From: Ectobius pallidus
Taxonomy: Eukaryota; Arthropoda; Insecta; Blattodea; Ectobiidae
Length of the DNA stretch: 64,000 bases
NCBI GenBank assembly: GCA_964059195.1
Contig: CAXKWD010000006.1
Coordinates: 173,350,825-173,414,824, forward strand
Direction of reading: 5' to 3'
The notes under the pieces were generated by a model. That model was not told where the DNA came from. It saw only the letters and a program-made list of their open reading frames with translations, and made no database searches. Both the position numbers and the translations under genes were made by a program. This document shows, in pieces, positions 1 through 10,748 of the stretch (position 1 is its first letter; each line of letters begins with the position of its first letter).

Positions 1-75
1 CGTCTTAGGCTCTCATTCTCGAGGTCCCTGGTTTAAATTCCGAAACCGGCGAAATAGACATTTATTTTTTATTTT
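1..75 (+). repeat. tRNA-like SINE fragment (B-box half)
   Basis: A B-box-like string (GGTTTAAATTCC) preceded by CGAGGTCCCT is followed by a T-rich tail. This is the 3' half of a tRNA-like head as in the other SINEs of the window. It is truncated by the window edge, so the family is uncertain. Confidence 0.4.
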
Positions 76-147
76 TATGTGAGTGTGCGATTGTCAAGAT
101 ATCACAAATCTGTAGTTCTGCTGATGCTGGACGATTTTAATCTGATT

Positions 148-301
148 AAAGAAAAACTAGATCTTTGTTCTTCCATAAGGCCTGCTTAATTAATTAATCT
201 GGAGCTTAACTGATATTCTACTCATTATAATTGCAATTTTGACTCATTTAACTGATTATACAAAAGCATACTGGCACTTTGTTACATCAGTTTACCTTAT
301 T
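148..301 (+). repeat. Family P repeat, right-end fragment
   Basis: It matches the right end of family P (compare 24620-24785): the string TTGTTCTTCC, then GGAGCTTAAC, then TGGCACTTTGTTACATCAG. It ends about 120 bp before the exon at 423. Family P also ends just before exon 2 of gene 2. Confidence 0.8.
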
Positions 302-422
302 CTTTTATTTAAGATTTATGGAAAGCTATTTTATCCCAAAACATATATTGTACATTGCTGTATTAACTGAGATTCCATTTATATAGGCTAATATTAATAA
401 TATTACGTTTTGTGTCTTTCAG

Positions 423-478
423 TTACTGTGTGGACTGCTCGCCCTGCTGATGATGATGTCTGCTGTTGCAGCCAAAAC
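423..478 (+). CDS. Gene 1 exon 2: signal peptide of a histidine-rich secreted protein
   Basis: Seen: acceptor TGTGTCTTTCAG, an open 56-bp stretch, then donor C|GTAAGT. In phase 0 it reads LLCGLLALLMMMSAVAAK plus two bases (AC). It is a strongly hydrophobic leucine/methionine core ending in a small-residue A-V-A-A cleavage-like site, so it is a signal peptide without its start. The start codon should lie in an upstream exon left of the window; gene 2 has a four-codon first exon ending in phase 0, which fits. The exon ends in phase 2, and the histidine-rich exon at 10749 begins with exactly one base to complete the codon (AC+G = Thr). Inferred protein: about 91 residues. Function unknown. The link across a 10.3 kb intron rests on phase and on the gene 2 parallel, not on transcript evidence. 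Confidence 0.72.
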
Positions 479-1181
479 GTAAGTTCTCACCTCTGATCTC
501 TGCTCATTGATATTCATAGATGGCCGTGTCTCAAAGCACAGCCTTCTTTATGCTATGAAGAAACCGGTCTCAGCACGTGCGGTATATTATTCTGGGCAAT
601 ATTATTATTTATTCTACAGTAGAGTTACATACAATTTTTATTTATTTTTATTTGCTGTTGCAAAAGTATTCATTCATTTAACAATTTTCCAAAACAAAAG
701 TCAAAGTTTCAAACAACAAAGTATTGATTGGCTTTTAGTATTTTCAGTAAATACAGAGGAAATTAAATATTCTTTGCAAACCATTTCTTGACTCTTTTGT
801 TTGCAGTTTCTAGACTTATCAGGAAATAAATTTAATGTACCATTAGTAGGGATCGAATTTTCGGATCAAAAGCGATAAGGGAGAGATTAAGGAGATTGAG
901 GACGAATATTGAGGACGAATATTGAGAAATGTGTATCAAAACATGATTTAAAATAAAAATTAACAATAGCATTTGCAACTTCTTTCCATTCTCTTTTTCA
1001 ATACATTTCGTATTTTATTGATATCTTTTATTTTAAAAAATTCCTCTAAAAACCTTCACATAGCCTAAACAGAGTGAGGAAAATGACACAACTTAGACTA
1101 AAATGAAAATAAAAATAGGTTAGGCCTATTTTAAATGCAAATGATCCAAAAGTTTAAAAAATCTTATGAAAAATTCACATA
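479..1181. other. Gene 1 intron 2, start: no feature recognised
   Basis: AT-rich intron sequence after the donor at 479. Apart from a short tandem duplication of GAGGACGAATATT near 894-925, I see no coding or repeat signal that recurs elsewhere in the window. Confidence 0.5.
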
Positions 1182-1440
1182 ACTTCCTCTGCCCAAATAA
1201 AAGTTAGCCTCTTGGTATAATATAATTATCATGCATGACATTCTCTTCATGTAAATTAGTTGTAAAAATGAAGAGAATGTCGTTACCACATCGCATCGCA
1301 TCCCCGAAGGATGCACAACCCAAATAAAATTTGATTAATGTACTCTCGTAACTTTCTTTACTCTAAGCATGGCCAATATATTTTTCTCACTTCACATTCT
1401 GATGTGGAATAAGAGGTCACATAGTGAGTGGCTTATAACT
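1182..1440 (+). repeat. ACTTCCTCTGCCC MITE, partial
   Basis: It begins with the terminal motif ACTTCCTCTGCCC that bounds the full copy at 39481-40275. It includes an internal hairpin (GACATTCTCTTCAT ... ATGAAGAGAATGTC, 1238-1284). Reverse-strand relatives lie at 6483-6779 and 27885-28289. Confidence 0.65.
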
Positions 1441-1458
1441 ATTAATAAAAGGCCTAAA

Positions 1459-2338
1459 TCTCTATAAGTTATATATAAAAGGCTTTGTCCTGACTGACTG
1501 ACTGATTGACAGAGAGTCAACGTAGAGCCTAAACTGTAACAGGTAGAGACTTGGAATTTTGAAAGTACTTTCGTTTCATAATGTAGATGCTCACTAAGAA
1601 AGGATTTTGAAAAAATTTGATTTCATATACCAAAAATTAAATGTTTTTTAGAATACTTATTCCCTTTTTACATAGAATTATCAAATCCAAATCACAGTTC
1701 ACATGACAACAGTGTATTGTTGGCAGTCTTCACATAAGGCTTTGGAAATAAATTAAACAAGACTTGACAAATTAGAGAACTATCAATATAATCCATGTTA
1801 TAAATAAATATTAAAGAATGAAATCTACGAAAATAATGCAGCCACATAACTTTCTCTACCCTGAACATAGAGAAAACAATATCAGGTATGGCAATGTGTA
1901 TATTATATCGCAGGTTTTTGGAGAGAGAAGTATAAAAGTGATATTACATTTCTGTTTAATTTCATCCCCAAAACGGTTTTATGGAAACATGAGAGGGAGA
2001 AATAAAAATTCTCTGCCACGATAATACAATTTTATGTTACAGGAATTTCTCTTTCTTCTTATTTGAACCCCTTGCAGTGTACAAGCGAAAGGATGCAAAA
2101 TTCTACATCCTCTATGAGCCATTAAAAAGAAAAAAATATATATATCAAGCGTTTTTTCAGGGAATAGTTTGAGTGTGATAATTCGTTCTTTCTATTTAAA
2201 ATTAAAAATACCTGTATAAGGACCTATAATTTAAAAATCGAAAGTCCTTCATAAGATAATTTCCAATTTTAAAAAAATAAGTAAATAAAATTAAAAAAAA
2301 TTACAAAAAAACGGGCGACGCCGGGCCTTTTAAGCTAG
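1459..2338 (+). mobile_element. Non-autonomous Helitron, family A, full length
   Basis: The 5' end is A|TCTCTATA...TATAAAAGGCTTTG. The 3' end has the GC hairpin ACGGGCGACGCCGGGC followed by TTTTAAGCTAG|T. A 5' TC, a 3' CTAG with a hairpin about 10 bp upstream, and insertion between A and T are Helitron hallmarks. It has no Rep/helicase coding capacity and is about 880 bp long. Other full copies are at 4654-5516 (-) and 26866-27707 (+). Confidence 0.85.
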
Positions 2339-2543
2339 TATGATATACATCCGTTTCACTATAAGCATAAGTCCATCATTACCCTGCATTATTATCATCA
2401 ATTAATGCACGAGACTCAGTTTCTCACACAATATACAAACTCGTGACGGACTGCAAAGAAAACAGTTAACACAATGACTTGGCCTATAGTCTATTTGTTG
2501 TACCCTATTCTTCATTTTAAAATTTCCTTTTAGTAATTTTCCG

Positions 2544-2922
2544 TTATTAAGTGCCAGAATGGACCAATTCGGTTGACTGGTACCGGAGTAAAGCCCAATT
2601 TAGTGCCTATTAATATATTAGAAAGGATTTATCAAATGCAAATCAGTTCTCATGACAACATACAGTTTTACAGTGTTCTTATACGGCTTTGGAAGTTGCA
2701 ATACAGTTAGCTTTGACAAACAACACTACCCACATATTCCTTCACATATGCTTATCAAACTAGACCTTTGTTCTTCCGTAAGCCCTGCTTAATGAATCGT
2801 TCTGGAGCTTAACTCAGAAATCGATTACAAAAATAACTTATTTGCTGCGTATGATAATTGCAATTATCACTGATTAAACAAAAGCATTATGGCACTTTGT
2901 TATATCAGATTACCTGATTTTT
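2544..2922 (+). repeat. Family P repeat, internally deleted copy
   Basis: It starts TTATTAAGTGCCAGAATGG, jumps directly into the TTGACTGG-TACCGGAGTAA segment, and runs to the common right end TGGCACTTTGTTA...TACCTGATTTT. The middle of the element, including the tandem units, is missing. Confidence 0.8.
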
Positions 2923-3350
2923 TGTTCCTGTCTTGGGGATCCTAAATCTCTCTCCCCTCTCTCGAATCCTGTGCCCCCATGTTCGGGCGAAGGACCTCCA
3001 ATTTAAGGTTTCTGTGCCTATGTGAATTTTGTTGCTTATTTTCCTAGAGAGGGCAGAGGGACAGGTGGTAAGACCATCGCCCCTTAACCCCCTCCTCCGG
3101 AAACTAAGGTATTACTTGGACGTGAAAGGGCCGAGAAATTTTGGGGGATCCTAAATACTAGAGTAGAATTTTCACTGGTTCCCAATAGGATTGGAATTAT
3201 TCAGGCTCTACTTTTTAGGTAGATTTCGAAGAAAAATCTACCTATTGCAATGGATACCATGTCATGATTTTCGAAAAATTCTTTCATATCTTTACGTTTC
3301 ATGCTCCCCTAAGTACGAAACCACCGCCCGTTCAAAAAAAAAAATTGTGA

Positions 3351-3421
<71 letters not shown>

Positions 3422-4433
3422 ATTTATATATATATATATTTATATCTTTACACGATAGCGGCCGTAATTTTGAAGATATTTGAACCAAATTTTATTATGT
3501 CATTTCTAGGCCCAATAGCTCGGACAAGTTCGTCAATGAGCAAAATTGGCCCAAGGGGGTGGTCGGGGGAGGGGGGTTGAAAATTTTAAAAATGTATATT
3601 TCGGCCCCTATGAAGTATAGAGGGAAACTTTGTTTGAATAAATTAGAGTACTCCCTTTGGAGTTCACAGTGACACCAACAATTCGGGGGTTCGAGTGAGG
3701 GTGGGGGTGGGGGGATGAAAATTCGAAACTTTTGAAACCACGTCTTGTGGGGTATCGTTGAAAAGCTCTTGATGAGTACTCTACAAATCAATAACTAGTT
3801 TCTTGATAGCACTCATATGACGCGAGATTTTAATGTTTGAAAATAATAACACTTAAAAGAATTATTATAATATCATAATTTTGTCTTGTTTAGCGGCTTT
3901 GCTAATTTTATTCATTGCTGATCTTGCGCACGGCCTCCCAGAATATTATATCCTATTCTTGTTGTCAAAACAAATGATTGTAGTCTCTTCCTCTTTACCG
4001 AATTCAGTTCTTATTACTGCGGGGTTGCCATGCCAAGGCTAAAAAAGAAGAGTGCTGCGCAGCGATAATAAATTAAACCAAAAGCACTTTGAAATCTACC
4101 TCAGCCTGTAGGCCTGCCTAAAGGGATTTTTTTTTTCTCATTCCGAGGTGAAACTAAAGCAGATGTACCATTGTGTGAGGTTATATTGCCTTCAGCCAAG
4201 TACAATTTCGACACATTGACCTTCTTCATGAGCAATTGTCTCACTTTCCATGATTAAAGCTGTATCTCACGAATATCGCATACCTAACACGCTGCTTCGT
4301 ATTTTCGGCATCTGTCTTCATTACCATACAATCCATCTCACTTGTACACAAGGAATGTAATTCGGGGCAAAAGTGGAATGTAGAGGAATGTAAATGTACT
4401 AGCTTTATTGACGTTAATAGTTATTTATGATCC
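2923..4433. other. Intron sequence without recognised gene
   Basis: It contains an (AT)n microsatellite (about 3353-3445), G-rich tracts near 3554-3575 and 3690-3715, and otherwise unclassified AT-rich DNA. The open frames here are driven by the (TA)n run and show no family motif. Confidence 0.5.
3353..3445. repeat. (AT)n microsatellite
   Basis: Near-perfect alternating TA over about 90 bp with a few TTT interruptions, seen directly. Confidence 0.95.
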
Positions 4434-4435
4434 AT

Positions 4436-4610
4436 TTAGCTTAAAAGCCCCGGCGTCGACCGAGATTTGTATTTTTTAATTGGAAATTTACTTATGAAGG
4501 ACTTTCGATTTTCAAATTATAGGTGCTCATATAGGTATTAAGAATTTGAAATGAAGAACGACTTATCACACTCAAACGATTCGATCGATCAGTCAGTCAG
4601 GACAAAGCCT

Positions 4611-4648
<38 letters not shown>
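4436..4648 (-). mobile_element. Helitron family A, short internally deleted copy
   Basis: The 3' end is mutated (TTAGCTTAAAAG on the + strand). The first ~150 bp of the family A 3' region follow, then a jump to the 5' region (CAGTCAGGACAAAGCC), ending in a (TA)n run at 4612-4648. It abuts the full copy starting at 4654. Confidence 0.7.
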
Positions 4649-4649
<1 letters not shown>

Positions 4650-4653
4650 TGTA

Positions 4654-5516
4654 CTAGCTTAAAAGGCCCGGCGTCACCCGGTTTTTTTTTTAAATTGGAA
4701 ATTAACCTATGAAGGACTTTCGATTTTCAAATTACAGGTCCTTATGTAGGTACTTAGAATTTCAAACGAAGAAGAACGACTTATTACACTAAAACTATTC
4801 CCTAAGAAAACACTTGATATAGCTTTTTATGGCTCATAGAAGATGTAGGATTTTGCATCCCATCGCTTCTACGCACCAAGCCTGGAAGGGGTTCAAATAA
4901 GAAGAAACAGAAATTCCGGTAACATAAAATTGTATTGTCTTTGCGGAATATTTTATTTCTCACTCTCATGTTACCATAAAACCGTTTTGGGGATGAAATT
5001 AAAAAGAAATTTAATATCACTTTCATAGTTCCCTCCCAAAAACCAGCTCTATAATAAAATACATATTACCATACGTGGTATGGTATTTCCTATATCCAGG
5101 GTAGATAAAGTTATGTGACTGCAGCACATTGTACATTATTTTCGTGGATTTCATTCTTCAATATTTATTTATAACATTAATTATATTGATAGCTTCTCTA
5201 ATTTGTCAAATTCTAGTTTCATTTATTTCCAAACCTACCTGAGACCACTGCCAAATATACGCTGTTGTCATGTGAACTGTGATTTGGATTTGATAATTAT
5301 GTGTAAGAAGATTAAGTATTCTCGAAAACATTTGATTTCTGTCATCTAAAATAATTTTTTTTCTTCAAAATCCTTTCTTAGTGAGCACCTACATTATGAA
5401 ACGAAGGTACTGTCAAAATTCCAAGTCTCTACCTGTTATAGTTTAGGCTCTACGTTGATTCTCTGTCAGTCATTCATTCATTCAGTCAGTCAGGACAAAG
5501 CCTTTTATCCTAGAGA
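4654..5516 (-). mobile_element. Non-autonomous Helitron, family A, full length
   Basis: On the + strand it reads A|CTAGCTTAAAAGGCCCGG and ends ...AAAGCCTTTTATCCTAGAGA|T, the reverse complement of the family A 3' and 5' ends. It is about 863 bp and collinear with 1459-2338 along its length. Confidence 0.85.
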
Positions 5517-6325
5517 TTATACAAGTAGGCCTACAAATTTTGCAAACCACGGATTTCATTCTGCGGTAAGGCATCACCTGGCACAAAATTCTGCAAAACT
5601 CTTGTCCGTAACAGTGTGAAACCATTGCAAGGAATTCAATGGAGTAAAAACTCTAAACAGGTTAGTTTTGTAATGCAGTTAAAGCGACCGCAGCACGAAT
5701 TGATTCCACGTGCAGAAGTAATTTCACGATCTTGTCATTATTTTCATGAACAGCACGCGCGCTTTTTACCTTTTCAAAGCTGAATTTATATTAAATCAAT
5801 TAGCTTTTAAGTAGACTTCGTATTTTAGGCAAAAACCTATTTTAATCCTTAAGTGTTATATGGACGAAAACTTGTATATGCATCTTTCATAAGTCATTAT
5901 GCCTAAAACTGATAGTTTTATAGGCCCTAAAATGGCCTATTTTTACGTTAGAGCCAAATATTGCCTTTTCCCTCTAAAGTTCAAAGTAAGTTAATTTTTG
6001 TTATAAATTCTAGCATTTATTTTCAGTTCGTACTAAATTTTTAGCTCGGAATGTGCAGTACATGACACATTTGTGACGTGGTTAAATAGTAAGAAATGTT
6101 TCGTCTTCAGTAGAAAAATTCCCTGGATTTCCTTAGAAAATTTAGTGTTTTTCTCCCGACTCCCACTTCCAGTAAAAAGAAAGAAGAAAATAACAACTTT
6201 TCTGAATCACTGAGGGATTCAAGGGCTTGAATATGCTAGCTTCTGGGCGCAGGGATTAGGTTTTCACTGTTATGGTAGTAATACAGGCCCTAGTAATAGA
6301 TCTATACAATTCTGTGTACCTTAGG
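5517..6325. other. Intron sequence, nothing recognised
   Basis: AT-rich sequence without splice-supported exons or repeats shared with the rest of the window, except isolated TAGGCCTA words (5526, 6322). Confidence 0.4.
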
Positions 6326-6329
6326 CCTA

Positions 6330-6478
6330 TATCTGTGTTTTATCATGAGCACTTACATTATGAGACGAAGATACTGTCAAAATTCCAAGTATTTACCTAT
6401 TATAGTTTAGGCTCCATGTTTATTCTCTGTCAGTCATTCGTTCATTCAGGATAAAGCTTCTTTCATATATATAGAGAG
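6330..6478 (-). mobile_element. Helitron family A, 5'-end fragment
   Basis: It matches the family A segment from GAGCACTTACATTATGA to the 5' end (AAAGCTTCTTTCATATATATAGAGA) in reverse orientation. The 3' part is absent. Confidence 0.7.
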
Positions 6479-6482
6479 AGAG

Positions 6483-6779
6483 ATTTATAAACTATAAAGC
6501 TTTGCATAAAGTTGAAACAACTAAATACGCACTCTTTGCAATTCGGCCTCTTATTCTATATCAGAATGTGAAGTGAGAAAAATGTATTGTCCATGCTTAG
6601 GGCAGAGAAAGGTACGTGAGTGCATTTAATAAGATTCAATTTGGGTTGTGTATCCTTCGGAGATGCGATGTGCTAGCCACATTCTCTTCATTTTTACAAC
6701 CATTTTACATGAAGAGAATGTCATACACAATATATTAAACGAAGAGGCAAAACTTTTTTTATTTCAGCAGAGCAAGTTA
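6483..6779 (-). repeat. ACTTCCTCTGCCC MITE, partial
   Basis: A reverse-orientation relative of 1182-1440: TCAGAATGTGAAGTGAGAAA, GGTTGTGTATCCTTCGG, and the CATTCTCTTCAT hairpin. It ends in a decayed GCAGAGCAAGTTAT. It lies 76 bp from the stop codon of the receptor gene. Confidence 0.6.
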
Positions 6780-6854
6780 TATTTTTCGTCAGATTTCTCA
6801 CATATTTTTCACACTTATTTTTCTTACGCGTCAAGTACCAATGGAATATCAATT

Positions 6855-7991
6855 TCAGTTGTTGAACTGCAGAATAATCACTAAATACGTGACGGTAATG
6901 CCTAAAATAGTTCCAAGCAGCGACAAGTTCAAAGGAAAACTCCCGTACAAGCTGAACTTCATGTCCTGTATTCTGAGCTGGTCTCTGAACTTCATGAGTT
7001 CCGATCTGTCTTTATTCCTCAGTAACAGAACTTTATTCACCGTCACTTTGATCTTGCTAGCTTCAGAAGAAGTCACGTGGCACGCAAACAGAATAACAGC
7101 GAACCTGAAGAAATGCAGCATGCACAAAAACAGCAAAACTATCCAACTTGCCGAGAGCGAGTGGTTCCCTGCAAACACTTTAGAACCATACACCATGACG
7201 TAGAAGACAGCCGAAGTGAAACCTGAAGAACTGTAAATAATCTCTATGACAACGTAAGGCGTAAACAGTTGACAAACAGTCTGCGAAATTGTGAACAGTT
7301 CATGGTAAATCAATCGGAAAACTTTGACGTTTGTCTCTGAAGAGCTTTGCCGCTGAACAAAAAAAACTGAACATTGTTCATCAAGCTTGTAGAATTCTTT
7401 CATTCTTTTGTTTAGAATAACGATTCTTTGTTTTATCAGAATCACCATGGAAACGAACTGTAGTTCCGCGGAAATGTTGGTGAAGTAAGATACTAGTGGC
7501 ATGATATGTAGAAATGACCCTTCGTTCCAAACAACACCTTCAAAGAGTCGAACAGATATACAGATGAAAACAGAAGCACAAATTACAGCTATCAAGTAGA
7601 GCCTAGTTTTTCGATAGATCTGATTTTTCTGAACGCGGTCTAATAAGAAATCGTCTATAGATGAAAGCTCTTGCAATAATCTGGGAACTTTTAAATGGAT
7701 ATGTTTTTCCCCTATATAAATACACGTCAGACTGTTCAAGGAACTTCCAAAGCGATAAAGTTCCACCAGTAAGTTCCGAACAGTATGTCTTCCATGGAAA
7801 TTGCTGCTGATATTCCATGCTAGTCCACAGACGTATCCTATGATGTTCTCTGTTACTAGCAACAACTTCCAGATCACAAATCCCCTCCGTGAGGAACTGT
7901 TCTTGTCAAATGTCGACATTCCAAGAACAATTGAAAGGTAATTCAAATATGTGAAGCAACTGTATATGGATTTAGCCATTATCTTATGCAT
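6855..7991 (-). CDS. Gustatory receptor (insect 7tm_7 family), intact single exon
   Basis: A 378-residue multipass membrane protein. Hydrophobic segments lie at roughly residues 38-59, 72-94, 130-150, 162-187, 236-268, 282-305 and 350-376. The C-terminal signature TYhhhhhQF is present as TYLVIILQF (368-376), directly after the seventh segment. The length and the signature are those of insect gustatory receptors, which are ligand-gated cation channels with an intracellular N terminus acting in sensory neuron dendrites. The second methionine (residue 5) could also be the start. There is no intron, frameshift or internal stop, so it is probably functional. The ligand cannot be predicted; it lacks obvious sugar- or CO2-receptor motifs, so a divergent bitter-type role is an inference. 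It sits antisense inside the long intron of gene 1 (479-10748). The stop at 6855-6857 is close to a MITE remnant. Confidence 0.95.
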   Translation of the reverse strand: MHKIMAKSIYSCFTYLNYLSIVLGMSTFDKNSSSRRGFVIWKLLLVTENIIGYVCGLAWNISSNFHGRHTVRNLLVELYRFGSSLNSLTCIYIGEKHIHLKVPRLLQELSSIDDFLLDRVQKNQIYRKTRLYLIAVICASVFICISVRLFEGVVWNEGSFLHIMPLVSYFTNISAELQFVSMVILIKQRIVILNKRMKEFYKLDEQCSVFFVQRQSSSETNVKVFRLIYHELFTISQTVCQLFTPYVVIEIIYSSSGFTSAVFYVMVYGSKVFAGNHSLSASWIVLLFLCMLHFFRFAVILFACHVTSSEASKIKVTVNKVLLLRNKDRSELMKFRDQLRIQDMKFSLYGSFPLNLSLLGTILGITVTYLVIILQFNN

Positions 7992-8125
7992 AAGTCTTGA
8001 ATTATATCTTAATTAAATTTTGAGTATTGAATATGTGGGAAGAAGTTAGAGTGAAAAATATGCCATCAAAATTATCTCATAGCTATTCACACTACAATTT
8101 ATTGAATTTTGAATGTCATTACCTG

Positions 8126-8210
8126 GTGATATAAAAGGCTACCAAACACAATTTTAAGATCACAAATTTTCACTTGGCAGTCCATCAATGATTTTTAAAA
8201 TATTTCAAGT
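8126..8210 (+). promoter_or_regulatory. TATA promoter with possible four-part match to gene 2 start
   Basis: TATAAAA at 8130-8136 lies in GATATAAAAGG-CTACCAAACAC. Exactly 58 bases after the first T of the box is ATG (8188), followed by six codons (IFKIFQ) and a consensus donor GTATGT at 8209, phase 0. Gene 2 shows the same 58-base spacing and the same phase 0 donor. No matching exon 2 was found downstream, so this may be a remnant or the first exon of an unseen gene. Confidence 0.35.
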
Positions 8211-8348
8211 ATGTTATCTTTCGTTCAGTTTCTTCATAATTCGATTACTTCTATATGTTGTAAATTTTATTCTGTTTTGATATATAGTTTTGTACAGCCA
8301 TGGGCTACTTTGATCAGCTGCAGTAATTATTTCGTAAGTCCAAAAGCA

Positions 8349-8375
8349 TCGGAATCGGAATCGGAATCGGAATCG
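8349..8375. repeat. (GGAATC)n short tandem repeat
   Basis: Four consecutive copies of a six-base unit, seen directly. Confidence 0.85.
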
Positions 8376-9164
8376 AATTGAGAATATCTGCAACGTACTT
8401 TTGATACGTGGCTCCTTCCTCTTTTATGCCCACTACTATGTAGTAGGCAATGGGTACCTAGGCAAAGCCCATTTGCCCCATAATTTTTAGTATGATTTGG
8501 AGGTGGTGTCATAGTAGTAAAGTAGGGGTGGCTAGCATGTTCCATTCTATTGTTGTTGCCGAAAAGACAGTCTATTGTAATTTTGTATATCCAATTTCTT
8601 ACTCTAAAATGTTATCTTACGCGGTCTAAGGGTCCTTTTATTTAACAATTTTGAAATTTGGGGAGGTTGTTATTATGCGGGTTGCGGCCCGTCTTTTGCA
8701 AGGGAACTATTCCAACATTCGTTGCGAGGCCTTGGAAAACCGCTAAAAACCTTGGCAGAATAGCTTGACTTTAGTGATTTTGCAACAGGACCAGATTTTA
8801 TTTAGTGTATGCATGGTGACTTCGAGTCTGGAGATCCATTTCCTGAAATCACACAAAATGCATATTAATTTCTACTCGGGGAACCAAATTAAAAATTTTC
8901 CCCTGCTATTTGGCTCGTGTTCAGAGTATTGCCAGTCCGAATTACCAGTTATCCGCCTTATATAAGGTCTTGTGTGTTCTGTTAGAGTCCTAGTGCTTCA
9001 ATCATCTCCTGTGGAAGCATAAAAAACTTTAACCCTTAAATACTTAATTTTCTCAAACAGTTTATTAAATCTTGGCGGACTGAGAAGAAAACACAATGAT
9101 TAGTCACTACTTAAGCACGACATTATAAGTTCGGATAGAATTTCAACTGTTCACCGATTTATTT
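8376..9164. other. Intron sequence, nothing recognised
   Basis: No family-level similarity is visible. Around 9050-9110 there is a weak relative of the recurrent GCAGTCCGGCACGGG segment in opposite orientation. Confidence 0.35.
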
Positions 9165-9265
9165 TTATTATTATTTCAGCTACAAGGCCACATGCCGAGA
9201 TCGGGATCTGTGTCTATACAGTAGAGTAGGCCATAGAACTATTGATTGTCAATTGTTTCTATTAC
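9165..9265 (-). repeat. SINE family 1 fragment
   Basis: It shares the 3' body of SINE 1 (GTAGGCCATAGAACTATTGA-type string, then TCAATTGTTTCTATT) with copies at 12415, 14018 and 30530. The tRNA-like head is missing. Confidence 0.65.
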
Positions 9266-9334
9266 TGGTGAATTACTTGATTTCTTAATCAATTAATCTG
9301 CAAACGCGATCCGAAATTATATTCCGGAGCAGTT

Positions 9335-9460
9335 CCCTGTAAATCAACGGACATGGGACTGTCGCATTCATAAGACCCAGGATCGAATCCGCGGACTTCG
9401 GAATAGAAAGCCAGCTTTCCACTAAGGCTGATAAATGTTGACTAGGGGGTCTAGTCGTAA
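9335..9460 (-). repeat. tRNA-like SINE fragment
   Basis: On the minus strand a B-box-like GGATTCGATCCTGGG occurs beside a CTTAGTGGAAAGCTGGC string. It looks like a tRNA-derived head of unknown family. Confidence 0.35.
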
Positions 9461-9873
9461 TACAAGCTGATTTCAGAGTTGATGCCATAGGTACTTTAAT
9501 AAGTGTAAGAAAGTTTGGGCGATTGTTTACTCTTTGGAAGCATAGTGACATAAGTTCTTCGAAAATAGAATAAATGTTAAGTTGAACGCGTTATAAAGAT
9601 GGTGGGAAATGCGATTTGACAGCTGATGTTCAAAAGTTGAAAGTCAATAAGTCCTAGAGCCATATTTTATTCATATTTTACTGTAACATATCAATAAACA
9701 GATGGGTGGAAATAATATTTTCTTTCTTTCCGAATAGAAAACAAATTTGTTCAAGCAGATATAATCTATTCTTTATTCTTCTAACTTTTCAATCTCATTT
9801 GAAGGATCCACGGAAAAATATATGTTAAGTCACTTCTTATAAGTTTATCAGGAGAGCAATTTTTAGCATTCAA

Positions 9874-9932
9874 ACTCTACAAAAACTATAAAACACAGCT
9901 AATCTGATAATATTAACCGATTGATAACATTA
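9874..9932 (+). repeat. 59-bp direct repeat, left copy
   Basis: It is nearly identical to 10259-10317 (two visible differences) and flanks the SINE 2 insertion between them. Far longer than an ordinary LINE-type target duplication. Confidence 0.85.
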
Positions 9933-10257
9933 AACTAAAACTAAACTAAACTCCGTGGCGCTACATCCATGGAGGGACTTGGCCTACCACCCGACCGCTG
10001 CGTCATCTACCATAGGCAGGTGGCAAGATTGGGGGCATGTGGTCAGCATGCCGACACCCACGGCCGTTAATGGTGGTTTGCATGACCGGAGCCGCTACTT
10101 CTCTATCAAGTAGCTCCTCAATTTGAATCACGACTTTCACGAGGCTGAGTGCACCCCTACCAGACCTCCCTACCTCAGAAAAATCCGTGGAGGTACCGGG
10201 GATCGAACCCAGGCCTATGGATCAGAGACACTAACCACAAGACCACGCCGGCGGTCT
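9933..10257 (-). mobile_element. SINE family 2, full-length copy with tRNA-like head
   Basis: On the minus strand it begins GGCGTGGTCTTGTGGTTAG (A-box-like) and has B box GGGTTCGATCCCC. The body then contains GAGGTAGGGAGGTCTGG and GGCCGTGGGTGTCGGC, and it ends at a GTTTAGTTTTAGTTTAAT tail. Related copies are at 47560, 52395 and, truncated, 37853. Confidence 0.85.
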
Positions 10258-10258
10258 T

Positions 10259-10317
10259 ACTCTACAAAAACTATAAAACACATCTAATCTGATAATATTA
10301 ACCAATTGATAACATTA
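10259..10317 (+). repeat. 59-bp direct repeat, right copy
   Basis: Right-hand partner of 9874-9932, beginning immediately after the SINE 2 head. Confidence 0.85.
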
Positions 10318-10748
10318 CCCGAAAGAATTAAACGAAGTTTATTTATTCATATATAAGAAAATACACTACAATACAGAATTTAAAATATTTATTCATAAAA
10401 TAATACGTAACTGTGAATCACTGAACCACTCATAGGCTAATACAGTAATAGACTGCAAGCAACTATTTTCTCAACCAGTAACAAAGTTTTTAATTGTTTT
10501 TACTTTCCTTTAGGAGTCCATTAACAAATACTCCATACTCAGTTACGAGTTTTTTTGGAAGTCTATACTGTTCTGTGGTGAACACCGCGTAGCAAAACAT
10601 CTAACGCCTGTCAGTTCAAGTCTTTTCATTTTACATTAGCCATCACTGCATGTCAACACTGCTCCTATAAATCTTTCGTCTCATTATTATTGTATCACCT
10701 GACTTGTATTGGTTTGTTATCATGCTAAATGTGTGGTCTATGTTCCAG
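10318..10748. other. End of gene 1 intron 2, nothing recognised
   Basis: AT-rich sequence up to the acceptor TATGTTCCAG at 10739-10748. No repeat or alternative exon stands out. Confidence 0.4.

Noticed and set aside
3191..3580. 129-codon open frame with long Ile/Tyr run
   Set aside because: It is produced by the (TA)n microsatellite; no promoter, splice or family support.
6841..7203. 120-codon plus-strand frame
   Set aside because: It is the antisense shadow of the gustatory receptor C terminus.
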